Made by a program: the position numbers and the translations under genes. From Pseudomonas beijingensis (GTDB lineage: Bacteria; Pseudomonadota; Gammaproteobacteria; Pseudomonadales; Pseudomonadaceae), in NCBI RefSeq assembly GCF_030687295.1, contig NZ_CP117425.1, positions 2,608,001 through 2,672,000 on the forward strand: a stretch of DNA of 64,000 bases. Reading direction: 5' to 3'. The notes under the pieces were generated by a model that saw only the letters and a program-made list of their open reading frames with translations, did not search any database and was not told where the DNA came from. Of the stretch, positions 36,352 through 45,662 are shown one piece after another; position 1 is the first letter of the stretch; the number at the start of each line of letters is the position of its first letter.

Positions 36352-37275
36352 TCAGGCTTGTTCAGGGGCGGCGAACGGCGCATCCAGCGGCGCGGTATCG
36401 AAGGTGCGCAGCAATTCGATCAGGATTTGCGTGGCTGGCCCCAGGGGTTTTTCCTTGTTTGAAAAAAGATAGAAAGTCGAGTTGCGACTGCCTCCCTGTT
36501 CCAAGGGTAGACGCTTGAGCACGCCTTCCCTGAGTTCCCGCTCGATCATGTGCCGGGGCAGCCAGGCGAAGCCCAGGCCGCTGCCGACAAAACTCGCGGC
36601 GGTGGCCAGGCTGCCCACGGTCCAGCGCTGTTCGGCGCCGAGCCAGCCGACGTCCCGGGGTTGCTGGCGACCGGAGTCGCGGATGACCACTTGCAACTGG
36701 CTTTCCAGGTCCTGGAAGTTCAGCTCGCGATTGAGGCGGTGCAGGGCATGCTCGGGATGGGCCACCGCGATGAACTCCACGTCGCTCAACTCCGCACCCA
36801 AGTAGCCGGGAATGCTGAAGCCGCTGATGGCCAGGTCGGCCACGCCTTCGAGCAGCACTTCTTCGACCCCCGACAGTACTTCTTCGCGCAGCCGCACCCG
36901 GCAGCCACGGCTTTGCGGCATGAACGCGGTCAAGGCGCGAACGAGGCGGGCGTTGGGGTAGGCCGCATCGACCACCAGGCGCACCTCCGCTTCCCAGCCT
37001 TGCTCCATGTGGTGGGCCAGGTCTTCCAATTGGCTGGCCTGTTTCACCAGTTGCCGCGAGCGGCGCAGCAGCACGCCGCCGGCTTCGGTCAACACGGCCT
37101 TGCGCCCATCGATGCGCAGCAACGGCACGCCGAGCTGGTCCTGCATGCGGGCCACGGTGTAGCTCACTGATGACTGGGAGCGATGCAGCACGTCGGCGGC
37201 CTGGGCGAAACCGCCGTGGTCGACCACCGCCTGCAGGGTGCGCCATTGATCCAGGGTTACGCGGGGCGCTTTCAT
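36352..37275 (-). CDS. LysR-family transcriptional regulator
   Basis: The 307-residue protein has an N-terminal winged helix-turn-helix (WRTLQAVVDHGGFAQAADVLHRSQSSVSYTVARMQDQLGVPLL in parts, residues about 10-52) and a two-lobe ligand-binding domain with LVVDAAYPNARL, ISGFSIPGYLGAELSDVEFIAVAHPEHAL and GSGLGFAWLPRHMI. The inducer is unknown. The start at MKAPRV, preferred over an upstream frame, sits behind a GAGGAGCC-like region. The gene points away from a small secreted-protein gene and azoR, and the divergent region between is a likely place for its operators. Confidence 0.88.
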   Translation of the reverse strand: MKAPRVTLDQWRTLQAVVDHGGFAQAADVLHRSQSSVSYTVARMQDQLGVPLLRIDGRKAVLTEAGGVLLRRSRQLVKQASQLEDLAHHMEQGWEAEVRLVVDAAYPNARLVRALTAFMPQSRGCRVRLREEVLSGVEEVLLEGVADLAISGFSIPGYLGAELSDVEFIAVAHPEHALHRLNRELNFQDLESQLQVVIRDSGRQQPRDVGWLGAEQRWTVGSLATAASFVGSGLGFAWLPRHMIERELREGVLKRLPLEQGGSRNSTFYLFSNKEKPLGPATQILIELLRTFDTAPLDAPFAAPEQA

Positions 37276-37325
37276 ATCGGGCTCCTCTTGTCCTAAGCTG
37301 GCGGTCCCTTGGTGGAGACTGCCGA

Positions 37326-37640
37326 ATGAAGAAAATCTGTTGTGTGGTGCTGGCCTTGCTGCCACTGACTGCGTTTGCCTACCCGATCGATGTGGAAAAA
37401 CACCTCAACGGCCTGAGCATCGACTACACCGCCTATGACACCGATGCCGACATCGGCTCCATCCAGGTCAACAACTACGGCAGTACCGACGCGGCCTGCA
37501 CCGTCGTGTTTCGCAACGGTCCCGAGGCGCCGCGCACCCGCAAGATCGAAGTCGCCGCCGGCAAGTTCAAGAACGCCACCGCCAAGTTCAACCGCAACAT
37601 CATCAAGCTGCGCATCAAGCTGACCTGTCAGCCGAAATAG
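37326..37640 (+). CDS. small periplasmic protein of unknown function
   Basis: The 104-residue product has a signal peptide (MKKICCVVLALLPLTAFA, cleavage after AFA) and a mature beta-rich part with one cysteine pair candidate (AACTVVFRN and the terminal LTCQPK). It is similar in style to Pseudomonas proteins sometimes misannotated as 3-phosphoglycerate kinase, but no kinase motif is present. It lies between the divergent LysR gene and azoR, starting 50 bases from the LysR start codon, so it is a candidate LysR target. Confidence 0.7.
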   Translation: MKKICCVVLALLPLTAFAYPIDVEKHLNGLSIDYTAYDTDADIGSIQVNNYGSTDAACTVVFRNGPEAPRTRKIEVAAGKFKNATAKFNRNIIKLRIKLTCQPK

Positions 37641-37687
37641 CCCGGCAGCGGGGCAGGTGACATTGCTTGCTCCGCTTATAAACGAAA

Positions 37688-37741
37688 ATATCGATGCTTT
37701 ATAGCAGTTATTTGCGCTTTTTCATCGATATGCTCCCGTTT
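37688..37741. promoter_or_regulatory. long-spaced dyad ATATCGATG / CATCGATAT upstream of azoR
   Basis: Two perfect inverted 9-base arms, ATATCGATG (37688-37696) and CATCGATAT (37733-37741), are 36 bases apart, ending 49 bases before azoR. A pair of half-sites about four helical turns apart is the pattern bound by tetrameric LysR regulators that bend DNA. The match to the nearby LysR gene is inference. Confidence 0.5.
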
Positions 37742-37790
37742 AACCTTCACTCCATCGACTGACAACATTCTCAGATGGAGCCTACAAGCC

Positions 37791-38390
37791 ATGTCCCGCG
37801 TTCTGATCATCGAAAGCAGTGCCCGCCAGCAAGATTCGGTTTCCCGTCAACTGACCCAGACCTTCATCAGCCAGTGGAAAGCTGCACACCCGGCCGACGA
37901 AATCAGCGTTCGCGACTTGGCCATCAACCCGGTGCCGCACCTGGATGCCAATCTGCTGGGCGGCTGGATGAAGCCTGCCGAGCAGCGCAACGACATTGAA
38001 AACGCCTCCCTGGAGCGCTCCAACCAGTTGACCGATGAGCTGCTGGCCGCCGACGTACTGGTGATGGCCGCGCCGATGTACAACTTCGCCATCCCCAGCA
38101 CTTTGAAGGCGTGGCTCGACCACGTGCTGCGTGCCGGCGTAACGTTCAAATACACCCCGACCGGCCCCCAAGGCCTGCTGGCCGACAAGCGCGCCTTCGT
38201 GCTCACCGCCCGGGGCGGCATTCACGCCGGTGGCAGCACTGACCATCAGGAACCCTACCTGCGCCAGGTCATGGGCTTCATCGGCATCCACGACGTGACC
38301 TTCATCCATGCCGAGGGCATGAACCTGGGCGGCGATTTCCAGGAGAAGGGCCTGAATCAGGCCAACGCCAAATTGTCCCAAGTCGCCTGA
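37791..38390 (+). CDS. azoR: FMN-dependent NADH-azoreductase
   Basis: The 199-residue flavodoxin-like protein starts with VLIIESSARQQDSVSRQLTQTF, the FMN-phosphate loop. It continues with VMAAPMYNFAIPSTLKAWLDHVLRAGVTFKYTPTGPQGL, the AzoR signature region, and VLTARGGIHAGG, then HDVTFIHAEGMNLGG. AzoR reduces quinones and azo compounds with NADH by a two-electron mechanism and protects against quinone and thiol stress. Length and all signature segments are normal. The ATG is at 37791, with GATGGAG 14 bases upstream. A terminator follows at 38498. Confidence 0.92.
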   Translation: MSRVLIIESSARQQDSVSRQLTQTFISQWKAAHPADEISVRDLAINPVPHLDANLLGGWMKPAEQRNDIENASLERSNQLTDELLAADVLVMAAPMYNFAIPSTLKAWLDHVLRAGVTFKYTPTGPQGLLADKRAFVLTARGGIHAGGSTDHQEPYLRQVMGFIGIHDVTFIHAEGMNLGGDFQEKGLNQANAKLSQVA

Positions 38391-38497
38391 TCCGTTAATC
38401 CTCGGGTAATCGCCAAGTGGTCTAGTGACTTGGCGCTTCCCTTCAAACCGTTTTGCGCATCGAACCTCCCTTTGCACTTATTGCTCCTGAGTGCATC

Positions 38498-38536
38498 AGC
38501 CCGATTGAACGCTTTAGCGAGATCGGGCTTTTTTTT
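38498..38536 (+). terminator. intrinsic terminator downstream of azoR
   Basis: AGCCCGAT and ATCGGGCT pair perfectly around a 16-base loop that itself has a CGCTTTAGCG mini-stem. A run of eight T follows. Confidence 0.85.
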
Positions 38537-38563
38537 GCCTCGATGTTCTGCACTAGACTGGGG

Positions 38564-39265
38564 TCAGGGTACAAACGCCATTACGGAAACAGGAGAACCC
38601 GAACCTTCTTTCAGTCGAAGCACGCCAATTACCAGCGTCGTGCCTTTCGCGGGCAGTTGATCGAGGTTGGTCAGGCACTCCAGGACGATGCCCTCTTTCG
38701 CCAGGATCTGGCTGTTGGTGGCGTAAACCGTATCCTGGCCCGGATCGACGCCATGGGTATCGATACCAACGCCAGCTATCCGGCGATGCTCAAGCAGAAA
38801 AGTGGTGGTTGCGGCACCTATGCCGGGAAAGTGCGGGCCTTTGTCATCCGCATTGATAAAAAGCCCGGGGTCGTCCCACAGGGCCTGCCACCCCGTGTAA
38901 AAAAGCACGACGCTGCCCTGATCGATGCGCCCATGAGCCTGTTCCCATTTTTCGATGTCTTGAATGCCGATCACATAGTCTGGATTGTCCCGCGCCTGGA
39001 TGCGTAAATCGACCACGACGGCCGGCCGGACCAGGGACGCCGGCTCATAGGCATCAATCCCAATGGCATTGGGGTGAAAGGTGTTCGGCGCGTTCATATG
39101 GGTTGCACTGTGCTCGCCCATGCCGAAGCGCCGCAGGTAATACCCGTCCTTTTCCGGTGATGCCACCTCATTGAATGTCACCGGAGGATCGCCAGGCCAA
39201 AGTGGAATCTGCGGACTGATGATGTGGCTGAGGTCGATCACTTTTCGAAATTCAATACGCTGCAT
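38564..39265 (-). CDS. cyclase-family (kynurenine formamidase-like) hydrolase
   Basis: A 233-residue PF04199 protein with the N-terminal VIDLSHIISPQIPLWPGDPPV block and the metal-site segment GEHSATHMNAPNTFHP. Family members carry H-x3-H-x-D; here the acid position is Asn (THMNAP), so the metal site is altered or the subfamily uses a different ligand. AGVGIDTHGVDPGQD is the second conserved block. Enzymes of the family hydrolyse amides or isatin-like rings; the substrate here is unknown. It is convergent with azoR and divergent from an EamA gene. Confidence 0.8.
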   Translation of the reverse strand: MQRIEFRKVIDLSHIISPQIPLWPGDPPVTFNEVASPEKDGYYLRRFGMGEHSATHMNAPNTFHPNAIGIDAYEPASLVRPAVVVDLRIQARDNPDYVIGIQDIEKWEQAHGRIDQGSVVLFYTGWQALWDDPGLFINADDKGPHFPGIGAATTTFLLEHRRIAGVGIDTHGVDPGQDTVYATNSQILAKEGIVLECLTNLDQLPAKGTTLVIGVLRLKEGSGSPVSVMAFVP

Positions 39266-39429
39266 GGATTTGGCTTCCTTATCCTCGGCGAAACTTTGAG
39301 CGATGCTGATCGGACAGTACTGCGCTCAGCCTTCCTGTGCATACCCGTGACCCGAAACTAGCGGCCCATCACGCTCGCGCCCATCCCTCAAAACCGCTAT
39401 CTTCGCCGCCATTCGAAACGAGGGGCGGT

Positions 39430-40296
39430 ATGGGCTATCTACTTTTTGTGACATTGATCCAGGCGTTTTCCTTCAGCCTGATCGGCGAGTACTTGGCCGG
39501 GCATGTGGACAGTTATTTCGCGGTGCTGGTGCGCGTGGTGCTGGCGGGACTGGTGTTCATTCCGCTGACGCGCTGGCGCCAGGTGGAGCCGTCGTTCATG
39601 CGCGGCATGCTGTTGATCGGCGCCTTGCAGTTCGGCGTGACCTACGTCTGCCTGTACTTGAGCTTCCGCGTCTTGACGGTGCCTGAGGTGCTGCTGTTCA
39701 CCATCCTGACGCCCCTGCACGTGACCTTGATCGAAGACGCGCTGAACCGGCGCTTCAACCCCTGGGCGCTGATCGCGGCGCTGGTGGCCGTGGCTGGCGC
39801 GGCGGTGATTCGCTACGACCGGATCAACCCGGATTTCTTCATGGGCTTCTTGCTGCTGCAACTGGCCAACTTCACCTATGCCGCCGGGCAGGTGCTGTAC
39901 AAGCACCTGGTGGCCCGTCACCCGAGCGACCTGCCGCATTACCGGCGTTTCGGTTATTTCTATCTTGGTGCGCTGATGGTGGCGTTGCCGGCATTCCTGC
40001 TGTTCGGCAAGGAACATTTCTGGCCCGAAGCGCCGCTGCAGTGGGGCGTGCTGGTGTTCCTCGGTCTGGTTTCCACCGCGCTGGGGTTGTACTGGTGGAA
40101 CAAAGGCGCATGCCTGGTCAACGGCGGGACGCTGGCGGTGATGAACAACCTGCACGTGCCGGTGGGGCTGCTGGTGAACCTGCTGATCTGGAACCAGCAC
40201 GAGGCGCTGGGGCGGTTGCTGCTGGGTGGGTCGGTGATCTTGGCGGCGGTGTGGATCAGTCGGTTGGGGGTACGCCAGCCTCAGCCTTCACTCTAA
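39430..40296 (+). CDS. EamA/DMT-superfamily transporter (carboxylate/amino-acid/amine type)
   Basis: The 288-residue protein has ten membrane segments in two EamA repeats. It contains TLIQAFSFSLIGEYLAGHVDSYFAVLVRVVLAGLVFIPLTR at the start, a first repeat closing in VPEVLLFTILTPLHVTLIEDAL, and a second with NFTYAAGQVLYKHLVARHPS and GTLAVMNNLHVPVGLLVNLLIWNQ. It resembles the carboxylate/amino-acid/amine transporter subgroup. The first in-frame ATG with a good ribosome-binding site (AGGGGCGG) is at 39430; an upstream open stretch is ignored. Confidence 0.82.
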   Translation: MGYLLFVTLIQAFSFSLIGEYLAGHVDSYFAVLVRVVLAGLVFIPLTRWRQVEPSFMRGMLLIGALQFGVTYVCLYLSFRVLTVPEVLLFTILTPLHVTLIEDALNRRFNPWALIAALVAVAGAAVIRYDRINPDFFMGFLLLQLANFTYAAGQVLYKHLVARHPSDLPHYRRFGYFYLGALMVALPAFLLFGKEHFWPEAPLQWGVLVFLGLVSTALGLYWWNKGACLVNGGTLAVMNNLHVPVGLLVNLLIWNQHEALGRLLLGGSVILAAVWISRLGVRQPQPSL

Positions 40297-40343
40297 ACAC
40301 TGTGGGGGTTGGCTTTAGACCTCCAGCTCCTGAGGGTTTGAGG

Positions 40344-41642
40344 TCAGACCACTTGCTTCTGCGGCTCCGGCAGGTGGCTCGCGCCCAGCACCGCCGGCAA
40401 CAATCCCGAGCGCAGGTCCGTGCCGCTCGGCTGCTGGTACAGGTTCAATCCAAACTCCGGCATCACCGCCAGCAGGTAATCGAAAATATCCCCCTGGATG
40501 CGCTCGTAGTCCGCCCACGCGGTGGTGCCGGTGAAGCAGTAGATTTCCAGCGGGATGCCCTGGGCGGTGGTTTGCAACTGCCGGACCATGCAGGTCATGT
40601 TCGGCTGGATTTCGGGATGGCTTTTCAAATAGGCCAGGGCATAGGCGCGGAAGGTGCCCAGGTTGGTCATCCGCCGACGGTTGGCCGACATCGCCGCGAC
40701 GTTGCCCTGGGCCTCGTTCCAGGCCTTGAGTTCGGCCTGTTTGCGGCCGATGTAGTCGGTCAGCAGGCGGACTTGGGACAGGCGTTGCTCTTCGTCGTCA
40801 TGCAGGAAACGCACGCCGCTGGCGTCGATGAACAGGCTGCGCTTGATCCGCCGCCCGCCGGACTGTTGCATGCCGCGCCAGTTCTTGAACGACTCGGACA
40901 TCAGCCGCCAGGTCGGGATCGAGACGATGGTCTTGTCGAAGTTCTGCACCTTGACCGTGTGCAGGGTGATGTCCACCACGTCACCGTCGGCACCGACCTG
41001 GGGCATCTCGATCCAATCGCCGACCCGCAACATGTCGTTGCTGGTCAACTGCACGCTGGCGACGAATGACAACAGCGTGTCCTTGTAGACCAACAAAATC
41101 ACCGCCGACATCGCACCCAGGCCCGACAGCAGCAACAGCGGCGAACGGTCGATCAGCGTGGCGACGATAATGATCGCGCCAAACACATACAGCACCATCT
41201 TCGTCAGTTGCACGTAGCCCTTGATTGAGCGAGTACGCGCGTGTTCGGTGCGTGCGTACACATCCAGCAGGGCGCTGAGCAGGGCACTGAGGCTCAGCAC
41301 CATGAACAGGATGGTGAACGCCAGGGCGACATTGCCCAGGAAAATCATGCTGGTCTTGCTCAGTTCCGGCACCAGGTGCAGGCCGAACTGGATGATCAGT
41401 GACGGCGTCATCTGCGCCAAGCGATGGAAGACCTTGTTGTGGCGCAGGTCGTTGACCCAGTGCAGGGCCGGTTGCCGCCCGAGCAGTTTGGCTGCGTGGA
41501 GGATCAGGTAGCGTGCCACCCGCCCGAGCACCAGGGCGATGACTAGCAGCAACATCAGGGCGAGGCTGGAATGCAGGAGCGGGTGCTGGTCAAGGGCACC
41601 CCAGAGGTCTTGGAGGTTGACCCAGAGTTGTTTGATGTCCAT
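40344..41642 (-). CDS. MscS-family mechanosensitive ion channel
   Basis: The 432-residue membrane protein has four to five N-terminal helices and the MscS pore-cytosolic module. The amphipathic helix and beta domain read LSFVASVQLTSNDMLRVGDWIEMPQVGADGDVVDITLHTVKVQNFDKTIVSIPTWRLMSE in parts, followed by the alpha/beta cage. The length and the GDWIEMP...VDITLHTVKV pattern match the YbdG (miniconductance) branch. It opens under membrane tension to release solutes. It stands alone and divergent from the DEAD-box helicase gene. Confidence 0.86.
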   Translation of the reverse strand: MDIKQLWVNLQDLWGALDQHPLLHSSLALMLLLVIALVLGRVARYLILHAAKLLGRQPALHWVNDLRHNKVFHRLAQMTPSLIIQFGLHLVPELSKTSMIFLGNVALAFTILFMVLSLSALLSALLDVYARTEHARTRSIKGYVQLTKMVLYVFGAIIIVATLIDRSPLLLLSGLGAMSAVILLVYKDTLLSFVASVQLTSNDMLRVGDWIEMPQVGADGDVVDITLHTVKVQNFDKTIVSIPTWRLMSESFKNWRGMQQSGGRRIKRSLFIDASGVRFLHDDEEQRLSQVRLLTDYIGRKQAELKAWNEAQGNVAAMSANRRRMTNLGTFRAYALAYLKSHPEIQPNMTCMVRQLQTTAQGIPLEIYCFTGTTAWADYERIQGDIFDYLLAVMPEFGLNLYQQPSGTDLRSGLLPAVLGASHLPEPQKQVV

Positions 41643-41835
41643 GGACGAAACGATTCTTCTATAAAGACGCGACGGGAGGATTAGAGCATTTAAGCCCGCT
41701 CAAGTGACCGTTGATGCAATAACGGCTGATAAAAATGCACTGATTTACCGCCGTTTGTATAAAGAAACTCGGCCTTCGCGCTCGAAACCGTTACCCTATG
41801 CAGCTGTTTTTTTGCATTTCTTCGAGGTAGCACCC

Positions 41836-43182
<1,347 letters not shown>

Positions 43183-43207
43183 AGCTGCGTTAGCGCTTGC
43201 TAAAAAG

Positions 43208-43233
43208 AACCGGACCTTGAGTCCGGTTTTTTT
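43208..43233 (+). terminator. intrinsic terminator of the helicase gene
   Basis: AACCGGAC-CTTGA-GTCCGGTT gives an 8-bp perfect stem followed by seven T, 25 bases after the stop codon. Confidence 0.92.
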
Positions 43234-43258
43234 ATGGATAACCGAACCTGACACAAAG

Positions 43259-43380
43259 CCCCGTGGCGAGGGAGATTTGTGGGAGCAAAGCTTGCTCGCG
43301 ACACAGACGCCTCGATTTCTGAAAGACCGCATCGCCTTCATCGCGGGCAAGCCTTGCTCCCACAAATCCCCTCGCCACAA
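43259..43380. repeat. nested REP inverted pair
   Basis: An outer pair CCGTGGCGAGGG / CCCTCGCCAC encloses an inner pair TGTGGGAGCAAAGCTTGCTC / CGCGGGCAAGCCTTGCTCCC, a double REPIN downstream of the helicase terminator. Confidence 0.88.
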
Positions 43381-43407
43381 AAGCGGGCTGTGCTCGGCTT
43401 CGGCTAA

Positions 43408-43683
43408 TCACCCAGCCTTCTTCTCCGCGTTCTTCAGCTCTTCCAGACGCTTATCAATCAACTGGCACTTATCCGGCACATCCTTGCTGGCCGTCTCCAT
43501 GTCCATTTTCTGCAACTCATCGTTGATTTCCTTGGCCTTGGCCGGGTTCTGCTCGGTGAGCTTGGTCACTTCCTGGGCCAATTGTTCACGCTTGAGGGTC
43601 GCTTCCTCAGGCGTGCAAGTGGCCCAGGCGGGCAGGGCGCAGGTGAGGGTGGCGGCGAGGGTGAGTTTCAAGAGGGTTTTCAT
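43408..43683 (-). CDS. small periplasmic protein with helical Cys-containing mature part
   Basis: The 91-residue product has a signal peptide (MKTLLKLTLAATLTCALPAWA) and a mature part of charged helices (CTPEEATLKREQLAQEVTKLTEQNPAKAKEINDE in parts) with two cysteines, one at the mature N-terminus and one in VPDKCQLID, which may form a disulfide. It resembles uncharacterised Pseudomonas proteins; no function is known. The signal peptide supports starting at the listed ATG rather than further upstream. It is the last ordinary core gene before the two-partner-secretion locus. Confidence 0.7.
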   Translation of the reverse strand: MKTLLKLTLAATLTCALPAWATCTPEEATLKREQLAQEVTKLTEQNPAKAKEINDELQKMDMETASKDVPDKCQLIDKRLEELKNAEKKAG

Positions 43684-43765
43684 GGCAGGGCCTCGTATTC
43701 CTTGTTGGGCAGGTAATGGGTTGAGGCCGGTGTTGGGGGGAAAGTTCATTGGTTGAGGAGCGATG

Positions 43766-43852
43766 TGTCCGTTTGGTAGGAGGTTTCCAGCTCTGCGTCG
43801 GATCCTTCGTACCTTTGTACCGGAACCATCTGATTTCAGATGAATGGTTCCA
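43766..43852. repeat. dispersed repeat A (left copy near the TPS locus)
   Basis: An 87-base segment beginning TGTCCGTTTGGTAGGAGG is about 70% identical to 62377-62463. It includes AGGAGGTTT, the shared GGATC...TTCGTAC core and the self-complementary TCTGATTTCAGA, here extended to CATCTGA-TT-TCAGATG. It lies just upstream of the tpsB promoter. Confidence 0.6.
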
Positions 43853-43881
43853 GTAATAGCCTCAAAGCCAAATCCATTTAG

Positions 43882-43930
43882 TTGACGTCAAAATGATGGC
43901 TCATTAATATCGCGCCACTATTTTGATGTC
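43882..43930 (+). promoter_or_regulatory. tpsB promoter with an overlapping dyad
   Basis: TTGACG (43882-43887) and TAATAT (43905-43910) form a good sigma-70 promoter with a 17-base spacer. An inverted repeat GACGTCAAAAT / ATTTTGATGTC (43884-43894 and 43920-43930, one mismatch) starts inside the -35 box and ends after the -10, bracketing the promoter; it could serve a repressor or activator dimer. Confidence 0.6.
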
Positions 43931-43953
43931 ACTTTCCGCTCGAGGGATCGAAC

Positions 43954-45662
43954 ATGTCCTCACCCGCCTTTTGGGCGAGGTTGTGCGTGGCTTTGCTGTG
44001 CCTTTCTCCACTGACCCTGGCTCACGCCGCCCCCACGCCTGGCGACACGGACCTGATCCGCGAGCGACAGAACCGTTTGCTCGAAGAGCAGCGCCGTCGC
44101 CTGGAGGAACTCAAAGACCTGCCCGGCAAGGGGGCCAAGCCGAGCCAGCCAACAACACCTGCCAATACCCGCTGCTTCCCCATCAAGACCATTGAACTCA
44201 AGGGTGCCGACAGTCTTTCCGCCGGCGAGCGCGAGCAATTGCTCAAACCCTACATCGGCCAATGCCTGGGTGTGACGCAGCTTAACGAGCTGCTCAAAGT
44301 CATCACCGACCATTACATCGAAAAGGGCCTGGTCACCAGCCGCGCCTATCTGCCGCAGCAGGACCTGTCCGGCGGGCATCTGAGCGTGTTGGTGGTGGAA
44401 GGACGCCTCGAAGGCCTGAAGGGCGCGGAGAACAGCAAACTGTCGGACCGCGAATTGGCGATGGCCTTTCCCGGCAAGACCGGTGACCTGGTCAATCTGC
44501 GGGAGATCGAGCAGATGGTAGATCAGCTCAATCGCCTGCCGTCGAACCAGGCAAAGATGGAACTGACCCCCGGTCAGAACGTCGGTGACAGTGAAGTGCG
44601 GGTCACCAACGAACTGAAAAAAGCCTTGGCGCGCCGGGTTGTCGCGCAGCAACGACGGCCAGCGCAGCACTGGCGAGCAGCAGTGGGGCAGCAGTTTCGA
44701 ATGGGACAGCCCGCTGGGCCTGGCCGACCAGTTGATGTTGCGCGGTGGTCACGATGGGATGACTGACCACCAGCACACCTCCCGCAACGCCATGCTCTAT
44801 TACAACCTGCCGTTTGGCTGGTGGAACGTCAGTTACACCTACAGCCAGAGCGAGTACCGCTCGCAGATCCCGGCCAACGGTTTCAATTTCAAGCAGACCG
44901 GCGACAGCCAGAACCATCAGGTGCGGGTCGAGCGGGGTGATCCATCGCGATGCTCTGAGCAAGACCTCTCTCAACACCGGCCTTTCGTACCTGCGCACCA
45001 ACAACTTCATCGAAGACAGCAAACTCGCCGACAGCAGTAATCGCATCAGCGAGGCGCAGTTCGGCATCAACCATGGCCGGCGGATCGGCAATGCCTTCGT
45101 CAACCTCGACTTGGGCCTGCAAAACGGCATCGGCGCCCTTGATGCCCAGGGCGATCACGACCCTGGCCCCGGCCTGCCGAATGCCCGCTACCGCAAATAC
45201 ACCGCGACCCTCAGCTACCTGCAACCGTTCCAGGTGTGGGGTGAGTCCTTCAGCGTCAGCAGCCTGATGACCGGACAGCGCAGCGAGGACGTGTTGTTCA
45301 GCCCGCAGCGCATGAGCCTGGGCGGGCAATCGTCGATTCGCGGCTACAAGGATCAGTCGCTGTCTGGCGACAGCGGTGGTTACTGGCGTAACGACCTGCG
45401 CTGGAGCCGCCCAGTGACGCTGGAATGGCTGCGCCCGGTGTTCGGCGAATACGGCAGCAGCCTCGGTTATGACCAGGGCGTGATTCGTGGCAATCGCTAC
45501 AACGGCGACCAGCACGGGCGCATGTCGAGCAACTCGCTGGAGCTGTTCGCCCGCGGTGAGCACCTGAACGCCAGCGTCACCTTCGCCCATTCCCTGGAAC
45601 GTCCGGATGCCCTGACCGAGCGCGAAGCGCCGATCTACTTCCGCGTGGATGTACTCCTCTAA
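43954..45662 (+). pseudogene. two-partner secretion transporter TpsB (ShlB/FhaC/HecB family), two frameshifts
   Basis: After two corrections it is a 568-residue outer-membrane transporter: signal peptide, N-terminal helix (DLIRERQNRLLEEQRRRLEEL), a POTRA-type domain with CFPIKTIELKGADSLS, and a 16-strand barrel with the conserved SLGGQSSIRGYKDQSLSGDSGGYWRNDLRW motif, ending RVDVLL. It would secrete and surface-anchor the TpsA next door. The first break is an extra T at 44626-44627 (KKALARR should read KKAWRAGLSRSNDG). The second is an extra G in 44934-44937 (VERGDPSRC should read VERVIHRDALSK). As read the barrel is cut off. Confidence 0.85.

Noticed and set aside
43923..44195. An open frame overlapping the tpsB start in another frame
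   Set aside because: It has no signal peptide or motif; tpsB itself has ribosome-binding site, signal peptide and POTRA domain.
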